Source: Porphyromonadaceae bacterium (lineage in GTDB: Bacteria > Bacteroidota > Bacteroidia > Bacteroidales > Dysgonomonadaceae). From it: DNA of 64,000 nt. The position numbers were made by a program, and so were the translations under genes. A model generated the notes under the pieces. The model made no database searches and had not been told where the DNA came from. It worked only from the letters and a program-made list of their open reading frames with translations. The stretch is taken from positions 1 through 64,000 of the forward strand of contig JAJFTO010000018.1 in the NCBI GenBank assembly GCA_021372865.1, written 5' to 3'. How positions within the stretch are numbered: position 1 is the stretch's first letter; the number at the start of each line of letters is the position of its first letter. Shown here in pieces: positions 17,359-25,938 of this stretch.

Positions 17359-18723
17359 ATGAAAAAAAAATTTATTCTGCTTGTAACAATCACATTGTAC
17401 GTTACAATGTACGGACAGAATAATGCTGTCCCGGTTCCGGTTGTAACTGGCCCGATCACAGGCCCCGGCACGATATTTTGTGCCAGTATCGTCGATTTGA
17501 AACCCTACGGATATATGGAGGAAGAATATTTCGTGGAAGGGAAAGCACAACGTTATGATTTTCAGACCAAACCAGGTGTTGCCACCCCACTAGACCCCCA
17601 TTATCCTTACAAGACCCGGATCATTGTGCGCAGACCGGTTAACCCTGAGAAATTCAACGGTACGGTGGTCGTTGAATGGCTCAATGTATCATCTAAGTAT
17701 GATGTCGATTCGGACTGGTGGCAATTGTACGATTATTTGATGCGATCGGGCTATGCCTGGGTGGGAGTTTCGGCCCAACCCGCTGGCGTTCAAAGCCCTC
17801 AAGGACTCAGGAACTGGAATCCCGCGAGGTATGGAAGTCTGGATGTAGGTAAAGATACAATTGATCTGGAAGGACCGCTCCGATTCGATATCTACTCGCA
17901 AGCTGTAATGGCTCTGAAGGGAAACCCTAAAGTCCAACCACTCGGCAACCTCCACCCGGAATTTATCATTGCAACAGGTCATTCAAGATCTGCCTGGATG
18001 CTCACATTTTATTACAATCTTTTCCAGCCAATTACCGGAGTAATCGATGGATTTATGATCCGGGGGCAGGGACCAATCAAACTCAGGACCGATATCCCGG
18101 CGAAAGTATTCAAGATCAATGCCGAAACCGACCTGATCGAATTTAAGCAGGTCGAGGTGAGACAGCCCGATAGCGACAGGCTTGTGACCTGGGAACTCGC
18201 GGGTACTTCCCATGCCGATCAAACCTTTCTGGATGCTTATGAGGCGATCAATAGAAGAGATTTTGGATCGTTTACACCGCTTTCATGTGATTTCCCAATG
18301 TGCAGCCTGATCCCCTTCCATTATGGATTCGAAGCTGCCATGGATCATCTGAACAGGTGGATCAGACTGAATATAACGCCACCTGCAGGTATCCCCATCA
18401 CCGTGCAGCAAACGGACCCTGATGTAATCATTGAACGGGATTCGCTGGGAAATGCCCTGGGAGGAATCAGACTCCCCCAGTTTGACGTACCCGTCGCGAT
18501 GAATACAGGGAAAAATAAAGGGCAGAATTATTTCTGCAGGGCTTATGGTACCCACAAGGAGTTTGATAAAAAAACGCTGAAATCGTTGTATCCAACCCAT
18601 CAGATTTACATGAAACAATTCGATGCTTCTGTACAGAAAAACCTCAGGGCTGGGTATATTCTCGAGGATGATACGTCCAAGATGCTCAATGAAGCCAGGG
18701 ATTTGTCAACCATGTGGGAATAA
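17359..18723 (+). CDS. Secreted alpha/beta hydrolase domain protein (PF20091-type)
   Basis: A 454-residue protein with a signal peptide (MKKKFILLVTITLYVTMYGQ). The nucleophile elbow GHSRSA lies in FIIATGHSRSAWMLTFYYNL. The N-terminal VPVVTGPITGPG and VVVEWLNVSSKYDVDSDWW stretches match the alpha/beta hydrolase domain family PF20091, members of which are esterase-like with unknown natural substrates. A longer reading starts at 17305, but that would overlap the M28 gene and push the signal peptide inward, so ATG 17359 is chosen. It ends before a hairpin terminator. Function in polymer degradation is inferred only from the neighbours. Confidence 0.8.
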   Translation: MKKKFILLVTITLYVTMYGQNNAVPVPVVTGPITGPGTIFCASIVDLKPYGYMEEEYFVEGKAQRYDFQTKPGVATPLDPHYPYKTRIIVRRPVNPEKFNGTVVVEWLNVSSKYDVDSDWWQLYDYLMRSGYAWVGVSAQPAGVQSPQGLRNWNPARYGSLDVGKDTIDLEGPLRFDIYSQAVMALKGNPKVQPLGNLHPEFIIATGHSRSAWMLTFYYNLFQPITGVIDGFMIRGQGPIKLRTDIPAKVFKINAETDLIEFKQVEVRQPDSDRLVTWELAGTSHADQTFLDAYEAINRRDFGSFTPLSCDFPMCSLIPFHYGFEAAMDHLNRWIRLNITPPAGIPITVQQTDPDVIIERDSLGNALGGIRLPQFDVPVAMNTGKNKGQNYFCRAYGTHKEFDKKTLKSLYPTHQIYMKQFDASVQKNLRAGYILEDDTSKMLNEARDLSTMWE

Positions 18724-18725
18724 TC

Positions 18726-18750
18726 AGTATCCAATATCAGGATACTTTTA
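18726..18750 (+). terminator. Rho-independent terminator after the hydrolase gene
   Basis: AGTATCC (18726-18732), 7-base loop, GGATACT (18740-18746), then a T-rich run. It sits just after the 18723 stop and between convergent genes. Confidence 0.6.
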
Positions 18751-18824
18751 ATTTGCACCGGTTTTCAGTAGCCGGTACCAACAAAGAAAATTCAATATAT
18801 ACCAAACGTTTACTCTGCATTAAA

Positions 18825-20015
18825 CTATCGCTTTACACTTTGGGTGCTAAGTGAAGGGGCGTGTTTGAGCATCGCTCTCTTGATGGCCAGATAGACGGGA
18901 TCGTTACGATGTTTTTCAATGTCGTGATCCGGAAATATACCACCGAAATATTTGTTGTTGTTTCCCGAAAGATTTCGGCTGCCGTCAATAATGTCCCAAA
19001 AATTTATGGTTGCCATTCCTTTACCCACATACGACATGGCTATATCACAAATTGTGCCGATGGTTTTAGCCTGTGCCTGCCGATCGGTTTTCCATTTATC
19101 AACTGGGCAAATCACATCAAGTTCAGTAATATGGAATTCGAGGTTGTTGGCATGTGCCCACTCTATCTGCCTTTTTAAACCCTCAACTTTTTCCGGATCA
19201 TTCTCCCATCCAAGTGATACATGGGCCTGCCAGCCTATGCCATCGACACGCTCTCCGATCGATCGCAGGTACTTTATCGTATATTTAAGCTTATCCCATA
19301 CAAGATCGTCGGAAGGATCCCGCTGGTTATTGAGTACTTTTTTGACGTCTGGCGCATATTTGTTGGCTAACTCAAACGCTTTTAGAATATATATAGGTAT
19401 GCCGGATTTTTCATCGATTCCAATTATCAACCAGGGATTTTGCCAGAAGACATTTTTCTCCATCGGACCAAACCACTCGCCCCGTTTGTAACGGGCACCT
19501 TCCATTTCACTGGTAGCTACAGTCTCGTTGACAACATCCATCCACAATACCACATCTCTGTTGGCCTGAATATCTTTGGCTTGGCGGGTCATAAAGGTTG
19601 TCATCACGGACAACATTTCCTCAGCAGTGTGGTCAAGCCCTTTAGCCCATTGTGAAACCTGAGGCGAAACAGGACCGTGAGCACGGATTACCATACCATT
19701 TTTACGGGCGAGCTCGATCCATTCTTTGTATTCCTTGTCGTTCCATGGAGCATTGGGTTCGGGATAGACATAGGTCTGTTTAAAGGCACTGGATGTTATA
19801 TATTTAAATTCGTCGGTTACGAACGCAAGCTTCTCTTTGTTGGCGGGGCTTAAATAGGAACTACCCGGTGCAACACCCACATAAAAGTTTGTTCCTTTAT
19901 AATACTTCTCGTTGATCTCGCGTATGCTAAGTGACAGATCTTCTTCCTTGTATTGTGCGGAGACCCCCAAACAAAAAGTAAGAATAAAAGTGGACAGAAC
20001 TGAAAATTTGAACAT
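18825..20015 (-). CDS. Endo-1,4-beta-xylanase, GH10 family
   Basis: A 396-residue secreted protein (signal peptide MFKFSVLSTFILTFCLGVSAQ). The GH10 acid/base motif appears as WMDVVNET and the nucleophile motif as FHITELDV. Other GH10 landmarks are VIRAHGPVSPQVSQWAKG (variant of the RGHTLVWH motif) and VDGIGWQAHVSLGW. It should cut internal beta-1,4-xylan bonds. The RGHTLVWH region is altered (RAHGPVSP), which may change substrate binding. An upstream start at 20036 only adds MCINTRV; the ATG at 20015 begins the signal peptide cleanly. It is divergent from the GH5-like gene. Confidence 0.88.
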   Translation of the reverse strand: MFKFSVLSTFILTFCLGVSAQYKEEDLSLSIREINEKYYKGTNFYVGVAPGSSYLSPANKEKLAFVTDEFKYITSSAFKQTYVYPEPNAPWNDKEYKEWIELARKNGMVIRAHGPVSPQVSQWAKGLDHTAEEMLSVMTTFMTRQAKDIQANRDVVLWMDVVNETVATSEMEGARYKRGEWFGPMEKNVFWQNPWLIIGIDEKSGIPIYILKAFELANKYAPDVKKVLNNQRDPSDDLVWDKLKYTIKYLRSIGERVDGIGWQAHVSLGWENDPEKVEGLKRQIEWAHANNLEFHITELDVICPVDKWKTDRQAQAKTIGTICDIAMSYVGKGMATINFWDIIDGSRNLSGNNNKYFGGIFPDHDIEKHRNDPVYLAIKRAMLKHAPSLSTQSVKR

Positions 20016-20142
20016 AACTCTGGTATTGATACACATTTATTTGATTGACAATTATATAAATAGTGATGAACAACTTTTAAGACAAAGTACGAGAAAATTC
20101 CCGAAATATTAAAACAAATAGAGATAAAAAGAAAATTTAAAC

Positions 20143-20150
20143 TAAATTTG
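20143..20150 (+). promoter_or_regulatory. Putative -7 element for the GH5-like gene
   Basis: TAAATTTG matches TAnnTTTG about 92 bp before the start codon at 20243. The local context AAACTAAATTTGCA is the same as in the GH28-like promoter at 13915-13928, hinting at a shared promoter type. I see no clear -33 TTTG. Confidence 0.45.
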
Positions 20151-20242
20151 CATCGGTCACATCTTTTGCAAGGAAAATATCATTCCTGAGTCAATCAATG
20201 AAAAATAAATATGTTATTAGTTTTATTCAATAAAAAATAAAT

Positions 20243-21340
20243 ATGAAAAAGTACTTTTTTTTATCGTTCGTGATGGCAACAGCGATTACCTTTGTTTCGT
20301 GCAATCAATCGCAAAAAAAGAATGCGATAAGCGAAAAACCGATTCGTGAAGTGTGGACTGATGAACAGGCAAACACATGGTATAACGGTGTAGACTGGCT
20401 GAGAGGAAGCGATTTTATTCCGAGTACAGCCATCAATCAACTTGAAATGTGGCAAGCCGAAACCTTTGATCCCGAAACCATTGATCGTGAATTGGGCTAT
20501 GCTCAAAGCATCGGATTTAATTCCATGCGGGTTTATTTGCACCATCTAGCCTGGCAAATCGACACCACCGGCTTTAAAAACAGGATGAATCAATACCTGG
20601 ACATTGCAGATAAACATGGTATTTCAACGCTTTTTGTACTCTTCGACGATTGCTGGAACCCTACTTACCAGGCCGGCAAACAACCGGAACCAAAACCGGG
20701 CATTCACAACTCAGGATGGGTACAAGATCCGGGCGATTCAATCCATATCAATCCGGGTATGATCGGTTCGTTGGAAAAATACGTAAAAGACATTCTCTCT
20801 TCATTCGGTAACGACAAACGAATCGTTTTGTGGGATTTGTATAACGAACCTGGAAATTCGGACCACGGAAACAAAAGTATGCCTTTGCTCGAAAAAGTTT
20901 TCAAATGGGGACGGGAGATTAATCCTTCACAACCGCTATCGGCTGGTGTGTGGAAATGGGATCTGAAAGAATTGACTGATTATCAGATTAAAAACTCGGA
21001 TGTGATTACATATCATAATTATGGCGATTCCATTAATCACAAATGGTATATCGATACATTAAGATCATTGTCTTCCAAACCGCTAATATGTACCGAATAT
21101 ATGGCACGCACGCGCAACAGTTTGTTTAAAGATATTTTACCGATATTGAAAAGAGAACATATCGGAGCTTATAACTGGGGACTGGTTTCAGGAAAAACAA
21201 ACACTATTTACGCGTGGGACACCCCTATGCCGGACGGGGCCCAACCAAAACTTTGGTTTCATGATATTTTTCATCAGGACGGAACGCCTTATAAACAGGA
21301 CGAAGTAGATCTGATAAAAAGTCTTACAGGTGCTGACTAG
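20243..21340 (+). CDS. GH5-like glycoside hydrolase lipoprotein (1,4-beta-xylanase type)
   Basis: A 365-residue lipoprotein (signal with lipobox FVSC). It is a TIM-barrel glycosidase: SIGFNSMRVYLHHLAWQID carries the conserved N-terminal Arg, IVLWDLYNEPGNS the Asn-Glu acid/base pair, and KPLICTEYMAR the nucleophile Glu at the end of strand 7. This is the clan GH-A plan. Close relatives are usually annotated as 1,4-beta-xylanases or cellulase-family hydrolases. It sits between a GH10 xylanase (divergent) and an SGNH esterase-like gene, which suggests work on substituted xylan at the cell surface; that role is inference. Confidence 0.82.
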   Translation: MKKYFFLSFVMATAITFVSCNQSQKKNAISEKPIREVWTDEQANTWYNGVDWLRGSDFIPSTAINQLEMWQAETFDPETIDRELGYAQSIGFNSMRVYLHHLAWQIDTTGFKNRMNQYLDIADKHGISTLFVLFDDCWNPTYQAGKQPEPKPGIHNSGWVQDPGDSIHINPGMIGSLEKYVKDILSSFGNDKRIVLWDLYNEPGNSDHGNKSMPLLEKVFKWGREINPSQPLSAGVWKWDLKELTDYQIKNSDVITYHNYGDSINHKWYIDTLRSLSSKPLICTEYMARTRNSLFKDILPILKREHIGAYNWGLVSGKTNTIYAWDTPMPDGAQPKLWFHDIFHQDGTPYKQDEVDLIKSLTGAD

Positions 21341-21375
21341 GTTCAATTACGAATAGTTCCCAATCATCAAGGTCT

Positions 21376-22359
21376 ATGGAAATCCTGAATTATTTCATTT
21401 TTATTACCCTTGTTCTGCCATTAACGGCTTGCGACAAGGGAAGAGATAAAAACGAGGATGAAGCGATTGTCAAGAAGGAAATAACAATCCCTACTCCTTT
21501 AATTGATTTTAACGGTGCAACTTATCGTGGAGTTCAAGGTGGATTGTACCCAAATGGATCAAACAAAAGGCCATCCGCTCACAACAATGCCGGCATTGAA
21601 ATTTCAAAATCCATTCGTCCATTGAATGAATCAGGTATCGAAGACGCAGCCAATGGTAAAATCGTATGGATGTCCGTCGGCATGTCGAACACCACCCAGG
21701 AGACATCAGTTTTTATTGACGAAATGAAAACTTTCACTGGCAAACATCCGAAACTGGTTTTGATCGACGGCGCCCAGGGGGGTCAGGATATTAATAAAAT
21801 AAACAACCCGGAAGCACCCTATTGGGACGCTGTAAATACACGTTTGGCCAATGGCGGTGTGACTCCCTCACAGGTTCAGATAATCTGGTTTAAGGAAGCA
21901 GAAGCCGGACCTTCGGACACCTCTTTCGTCACTTATCCCAACGCATTGAAAATGAAGTATAAATCGGTCATGAAGATGTTGAAATCTAAATTTCCAAACC
22001 TAAAAATAGTCTATTTAAGCAACAGGATTTATGCCGGTTACGCCACAACAAAACTAAATCCCGAACCTTTTGCGTGGTACACGGGATGGACAATAAAAAA
22101 ATTAATCGAAGAGCAGATCAACGGAGACAACGAATTAAGTTTCTCAGGCGCAAATCCTAATGCAGCCTGGCTTTCCTGGGGACCATATCTTTGGGCCAAT
22201 GGTGCCACTCCGAGAAGCGACGGTCTTTATTGGGTACTGGACGATTTCCAAACAGACGGTACACACCCAAGCATGTCCGGCAGAAAAAAGGTTGCTGATC
22301 TTTTGATAAATTTTTTCTCGACGGATGAAACCGCGAAATACTGGTTCCTGGCGCCATAA
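21376..22359 (+). CDS. SGNH-hydrolase-like lipoprotein, possible carbohydrate esterase
   Basis: A 327-residue lipoprotein (lipobox LTAC). Block I reads VWMSVGMSNTTQE, with GMSN in place of GDSL, and the Ser fits the nucleophile position. A Gly-rich IDGAQGGQD segment follows. The C-terminal DGTHPSMSGRKKVAD supplies the Asp-x-x-His pair of block V. This plan matches SGNH/GDSL esterases, many of which remove acetyl groups from xylan or pectin. It starts 35 bp after the GH5-like gene and is probably cotranscribed with it. The substrate is inferred from context. Confidence 0.7.
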   Translation: MEILNYFIFITLVLPLTACDKGRDKNEDEAIVKKEITIPTPLIDFNGATYRGVQGGLYPNGSNKRPSAHNNAGIEISKSIRPLNESGIEDAANGKIVWMSVGMSNTTQETSVFIDEMKTFTGKHPKLVLIDGAQGGQDINKINNPEAPYWDAVNTRLANGGVTPSQVQIIWFKEAEAGPSDTSFVTYPNALKMKYKSVMKMLKSKFPNLKIVYLSNRIYAGYATTKLNPEPFAWYTGWTIKKLIEEQINGDNELSFSGANPNAAWLSWGPYLWANGATPRSDGLYWVLDDFQTDGTHPSMSGRKKVADLLINFFSTDETAKYWFLAP

Positions 22360-22506
22360 TGAACAAGTGGCTCACCACGCGATGGGGTCGGCTCCCAGTG
22401 GTCAGTTATCTGAGGACACAGTTGGAAACTTCGGTCGATAAAGATGTGGCTCTCGTTTCCAGAATCCACCGATTATCCAGGGGCATATTTTACTTCGAAA
22501 GTAATT

Positions 22507-22557
22507 CCATTTTTACCCACAAAATTGTCCATATTTACCCACAAATTATTATATTTG
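22507..22557 (+). promoter_or_regulatory. 22-bp tandem direct repeat joined to a TAnnTTTG element
   Basis: Two head-to-tail copies (22507-22528 and 22529-22550) share 18 of 22 bases, with core TTTACCCACAAA. The second runs into TATATTTG at 22550-22557, a -7 element 14 bp before the DUF4143 start codon. The layout suggests regulator binding over the -33 region. Confidence 0.5.
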
Positions 22558-22570
22558 CAGTAAATTAGAC

Positions 22571-23806
22571 ATGATTAAACGTTTTATATATACGCAGATA
22601 TCAAAAGCACTGGAAGACACGCCAGTGGTAATGATAACAGGGGCAAGGCAAACCGGAAAGACCACTTTTTGTCAACAGTTATTAAAAGATGGAGTTTTTT
22701 CTGGTAAATATGTCACCTTGGACGACCCGTCGGTATTAGCCACTGCTCATTCAGATCCAATGGGTTTCTTGTTGGATATTGGAGAGAATATAATTATTGA
22801 TGAAGTACAACGCGCACCTGAGCTATTTCTAAGTCTAAAGAAATTGATTGATGACAATCGCAATCTTAGAATCATCCTTACAGGATCTGCCAATGTGATG
22901 CTTCAACCCAAAATAGCAGATTCATTAGCCGGAAGAATCGAAACACACCAGCTTTGGCCATTTTCTGTTGATGAAATAACTGGAAGTAAGAGTGTTTTCC
23001 TGGATAATTTAATCAAAGACAAGAATAACTTCAAGTCTATTCCTACGAGTTGGGAAGAGATTATTAAACTGATAAGACGAGGGGGATATCCCGAAGTTAT
23101 AAACCGTACCTCGGATAGCAGAAGAGCAAAGTGGCTGCAAGCTTATATGGAATCTATCCTGCAAAAAGACATTCGAGACCTGGCCAATATTGATGGCCTT
23201 ATATTCATGCCTAAAATCTTAAACCTGCTGAGCGTAAGAGTGGGAAGCACAATCAACATGTCTGACATTGCCCGATTGACTGGAATCAAGAACAGTTCTT
23301 TTCAACGTTATATGGCATTGTTGGAACAGGTTTTTATGATTGTAAAAATTCCCGCATGGACTCCCCATGCTGAAGGGCAATTTGTGAAATCCCCAAAAAT
23401 ATTTTTAAATGATACCGGCTTATTGTGTCAGCTGGCGAATAATGGCGACGACCTATTGCAAGACCGAACACAGGCAGGACATTTTGTAGAAAATTTTGTA
23501 GCCATGGAGATCCAGAAACAGATCAGTTGGTTCAACGACCCATTAAAATTAATGCATTTTAGCATGCACAAAGGTGCTGAGGTGGACCTGGTGATCGAAG
23601 ATCAAAAAAAGATGATCTATGGAATCGAAATTAAATCAAAATCGTCCTTGAAACCAGATGACTTTAAAGGTCTAAAGAAGTTAGCCCAATTGGCAGGCCC
23701 TAAATTTAAAAAAGGCATTTTGCTGTATACGGGAGAACATGTGTTGGGCGGATTTGGAGGTAATAATTTACAAGCAGTACCAATAAATAATGTTTGGGGC
23801 GAATAA
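22571..23806 (+). CDS. AAA ATPase with C-terminal DUF4143 domain
   Basis: A 411-residue cytoplasmic protein. The N-terminal ATPase has Walker A GARQTGKTTF (residues ~24-33) and Walker B IIIDEVQRAPEL, with sensor-like LTGSANVM. A central winged-helix-like part (INMSDIARLTGIKNSSFQRYMALLEQ) is followed by the DUF4143 region with the PD-(D/E)xK-like GAEVDLVIEDQKKMIYGIEIKSKSS. The family is widespread, often present in many copies per genome, and without an established role. Several authors suspect links to defence or stability systems. It is monocistronic here, with a short upstream region holding a tandem repeat. Confidence 0.9.
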   Translation: MIKRFIYTQISKALEDTPVVMITGARQTGKTTFCQQLLKDGVFSGKYVTLDDPSVLATAHSDPMGFLLDIGENIIIDEVQRAPELFLSLKKLIDDNRNLRIILTGSANVMLQPKIADSLAGRIETHQLWPFSVDEITGSKSVFLDNLIKDKNNFKSIPTSWEEIIKLIRRGGYPEVINRTSDSRRAKWLQAYMESILQKDIRDLANIDGLIFMPKILNLLSVRVGSTINMSDIARLTGIKNSSFQRYMALLEQVFMIVKIPAWTPHAEGQFVKSPKIFLNDTGLLCQLANNGDDLLQDRTQAGHFVENFVAMEIQKQISWFNDPLKLMHFSMHKGAEVDLVIEDQKKMIYGIEIKSKSSLKPDDFKGLKKLAQLAGPKFKKGILLYTGEHVLGGFGGNNLQAVPINNVWGE

Positions 23807-23976
23807 TATGATTCATTTCATTCAAAATATCGGTGAAAATTTTGCCAGCAACTACTTTGATGAAGATTTCTAAAAATAATGATTAAAAAAATCGGGTTAC
23901 AGCAACGAGGCAATTTGTAATCAGCGGAGTAGGGAATAAAAGTGATCTGATACGTTAATTGTGTGTTCTAAAGAAA

Positions 23977-24008
23977 AAACACTTATCCGAATTAACAGAT
24001 AAGTGTTT
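23977..24008 (-). terminator. Terminator downstream of tRNA-Pro
   Basis: An 11-bp stem, AAACACTTATC with GATAAGTGTTT, around a 10-base loop. On the minus strand it is followed by a run of T, 11 bp after the tRNA 3' end. Confidence 0.75.
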
Positions 24009-24019
24009 GATTTTCAATG

Positions 24020-24094
24020 TCGGGGTACCAAGATTCGAACTTGGGACCCCCTGCTCCCAAAGCAGGTGCGCTAACCGGGCTGCGCTACACCCCG
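24020..24094 (-). tRNA. tRNA-Pro (anticodon UGG)
   Basis: The minus strand folds as a tRNA. Acceptor arms are CGGGGTG and TACCCCG plus discriminator A, the anticodon arm is CTGCT-TTGGGAG-CAG with loop TTTGGGA (anticodon TGG), and the T arm contains GTTCGAATC. CCA is not encoded. UGG is the main proline tRNA reading CCN codons. Confidence 0.95.
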
Positions 24095-24205
24095 AAACAT
24101 TGCGAATGGATGTGATTCGCGGATGCAAAAGTAGCACATTTTTCTGAAAAACAAAAAGGATTGTCCTTCAAAATTTAATTTGGGGTTATCTTCTCCCAGC
24201 CAGCT

Positions 24206-24236
24206 TTTGTATTGGAATCCAAAATAGTTATCTTTG
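24206..24236 (+). promoter_or_regulatory. Consensus promoter for cydDC
   Basis: TTTG at 24206-24209, 19 bases, TATCTTTG at 24229-24236: an exact match to the Bacteroidota TTTG-N19-21-TAnnTTTG consensus, about 55 bp before the cydD start. Confidence 0.8.
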
Positions 24237-24291
24237 TTCCGCATCACCCCCGCACCCGGGGTCAGGGGAAAATCAAAATCACAGACAATCG

Positions 24292-25938
24292 ATGAGTGCA
24301 AAACAACAGAGTGCCTCCGGATGGCTCGGTAGAAGAATGGCAGTAGCGAGGGGAACCTATGCCGTGGCTTCACTGTTCACCCTGCTCAGCGCAGCGAGTT
24401 TCGTGGGATTCAGCTGGTACCTGTCTCAGTTCGCTGCCTTGTGGCTCAACAATGGAACGCTACACCCCGAGATGCTGTTGCCGGCACTGGCTTTCCTCGC
24501 GGGGCGATACCTTTTCGCCCACTTCGAGTCGCGATTCAACTACCGCGCCGGAAATACAATTGTGGCCGGCATCAAGAGGGAGCTTTACCCGGTGCTGCTG
24601 CAGGAGAACCGGCTCGACTCCACCACCGGCGCACTCTATATGTCCAAAATCAGCGACGACCTGAAACCCTACTTTGCCTTTTTTATTCCCTATTCCGTGG
24701 CGACAGTCGTGGTAAGCATCCCGCTGCTGGTGATTTGCTTCTTCCTGGAAAAATGGGTGGCACTCATCCTGATGGTCTCCCTGTTTGTGATCCCCGTGCA
24801 GATGGCCGTCATCGGCATCGGCGCCGAAGCAATTCACAAGAAACATACCGGGCTATTTCTGAAATACTCGGCGGTATTCTATAACCGGCTAAAAACAATT
24901 GCGGAGATCGTCAACCTCGACAACCTGCTACCGCAATACCGTTTCTTGTCGCGCAAGAGCGAAGAGCTCAACCAGGCAACCATCAGCGTCATGCGGGTGG
25001 CCATCCTCTCCTCGGCCGTGATGGAACTGTTTGTCACCATCGCCATCGCCGCCATTGCCATATACCTTGGCTTCAGCTTGATGGGGATCATGAACGGCCC
25101 CAACTACGGCAAGGGGTACGACTTTGGCAAGGCGCTATTCCTGCTCACCATCACGCCCTATTTCTTCTTTTACATCCGGAAGTTCGTAAGTGCATACCAC
25201 GACCGGAACAAGGCGTTGGCTGCGGCGGACCTGCTGATGCCGCTGCTCACTCACACAGCGGAAACACCACCGGCAGATCTGGATGTGACATTTGACCACA
25301 TCACCATCAGCAACCTCAGTTTTGTCTATCCCGACTCGCCGGTGAAGGTGCTGCACGAGATTCATCAGCAATTTCCCAAAAAAGGACTGGTGCTGGTGAA
25401 AGGCATCTCGGGATCGGGAAAATCGACCCTCCTCAAAATATGCGCCGGCAGCCTTGCCGCACACGAAGGAACGGTTTCGGTCAACGGACGGGATAACGCA
25501 TGGTCCCGCCACTGGCTCAAAGCGAACACGGCCTACATGAATCAGTTTCCGTTTATCTTCGACGGCACGCTGCGCTACAACCTTCTCCTGAAAAAAGAGA
25601 CGACCGGTGAGGAATCCTTTCCCGACTTCCTGCAGCGGATTGTCGAAAAAAAGGAGGAGGGATGGGACACCGTTTTAACCCACAACGGAAGACAGCTTTC
25701 CGGCGGGGAGCGACAGCTGGTCACCCTGGCACGGATGATGATACACCCGCAGCCAGTGGCCATTCTCGATGAGCCTACGGCCAACCTGGATGCCGGCACA
25801 GTGGAGGTCATCCTGCAGGAGATTGTGAAGATGGCCGGGGAACGACTGGTGATTGTAGCCTCTCACGAAACACGGTTCGAAGCGGTGGCCGACAAAGTAC
25901 TGAACTTAAACTGGGGGGAACAGATGGCCTATGCGTGA
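24292..25938 (+). CDS. cydD: Thiol reductant ABC exporter subunit CydD
   Basis: A 548-residue ABC half-transporter: six predicted membrane helices in the first ~330 residues, then an ATPase domain with Walker A GISGSGKSTLLK, signature LSGGERQLVTLARMM and Walker B VAILDEPTAN. The heterodimer with CydC exports glutathione or cysteine-type thiols and is needed for assembly of cytochrome bd oxidase. The gene overlaps cydC by 8 bp in the same operon, which supports the pair assignment; CydD versus CydC is assigned by gene order. The GC content is visibly higher than in the CRISPR region. Confidence 0.85.
   Translation: MSAKQQSASGWLGRRMAVARGTYAVASLFTLLSAASFVGFSWYLSQFAALWLNNGTLHPEMLLPALAFLAGRYLFAHFESRFNYRAGNTIVAGIKRELYPVLLQENRLDSTTGALYMSKISDDLKPYFAFFIPYSVATVVVSIPLLVICFFLEKWVALILMVSLFVIPVQMAVIGIGAEAIHKKHTGLFLKYSAVFYNRLKTIAEIVNLDNLLPQYRFLSRKSEELNQATISVMRVAILSSAVMELFVTIAIAAIAIYLGFSLMGIMNGPNYGKGYDFGKALFLLTITPYFFFYIRKFVSAYHDRNKALAAADLLMPLLTHTAETPPADLDVTFDHITISNLSFVYPDSPVKVLHEIHQQFPKKGLVLVKGISGSGKSTLLKICAGSLAAHEGTVSVNGRDNAWSRHWLKANTAYMNQFPFIFDGTLRYNLLLKKETTGEESFPDFLQRIVEKKEEGWDTVLTHNGRQLSGGERQLVTLARMMIHPQPVAILDEPTANLDAGTVEVILQEIVKMAGERLVIVASHETRFEAVADKVLNLNWGEQMAYA

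Noticed and set aside
24071..24373. Reading frames on both strands across the tRNA-Pro gene
   Set aside because: They overlap a well-folded tRNA and the cydDC promoter and have no recognisable protein features.
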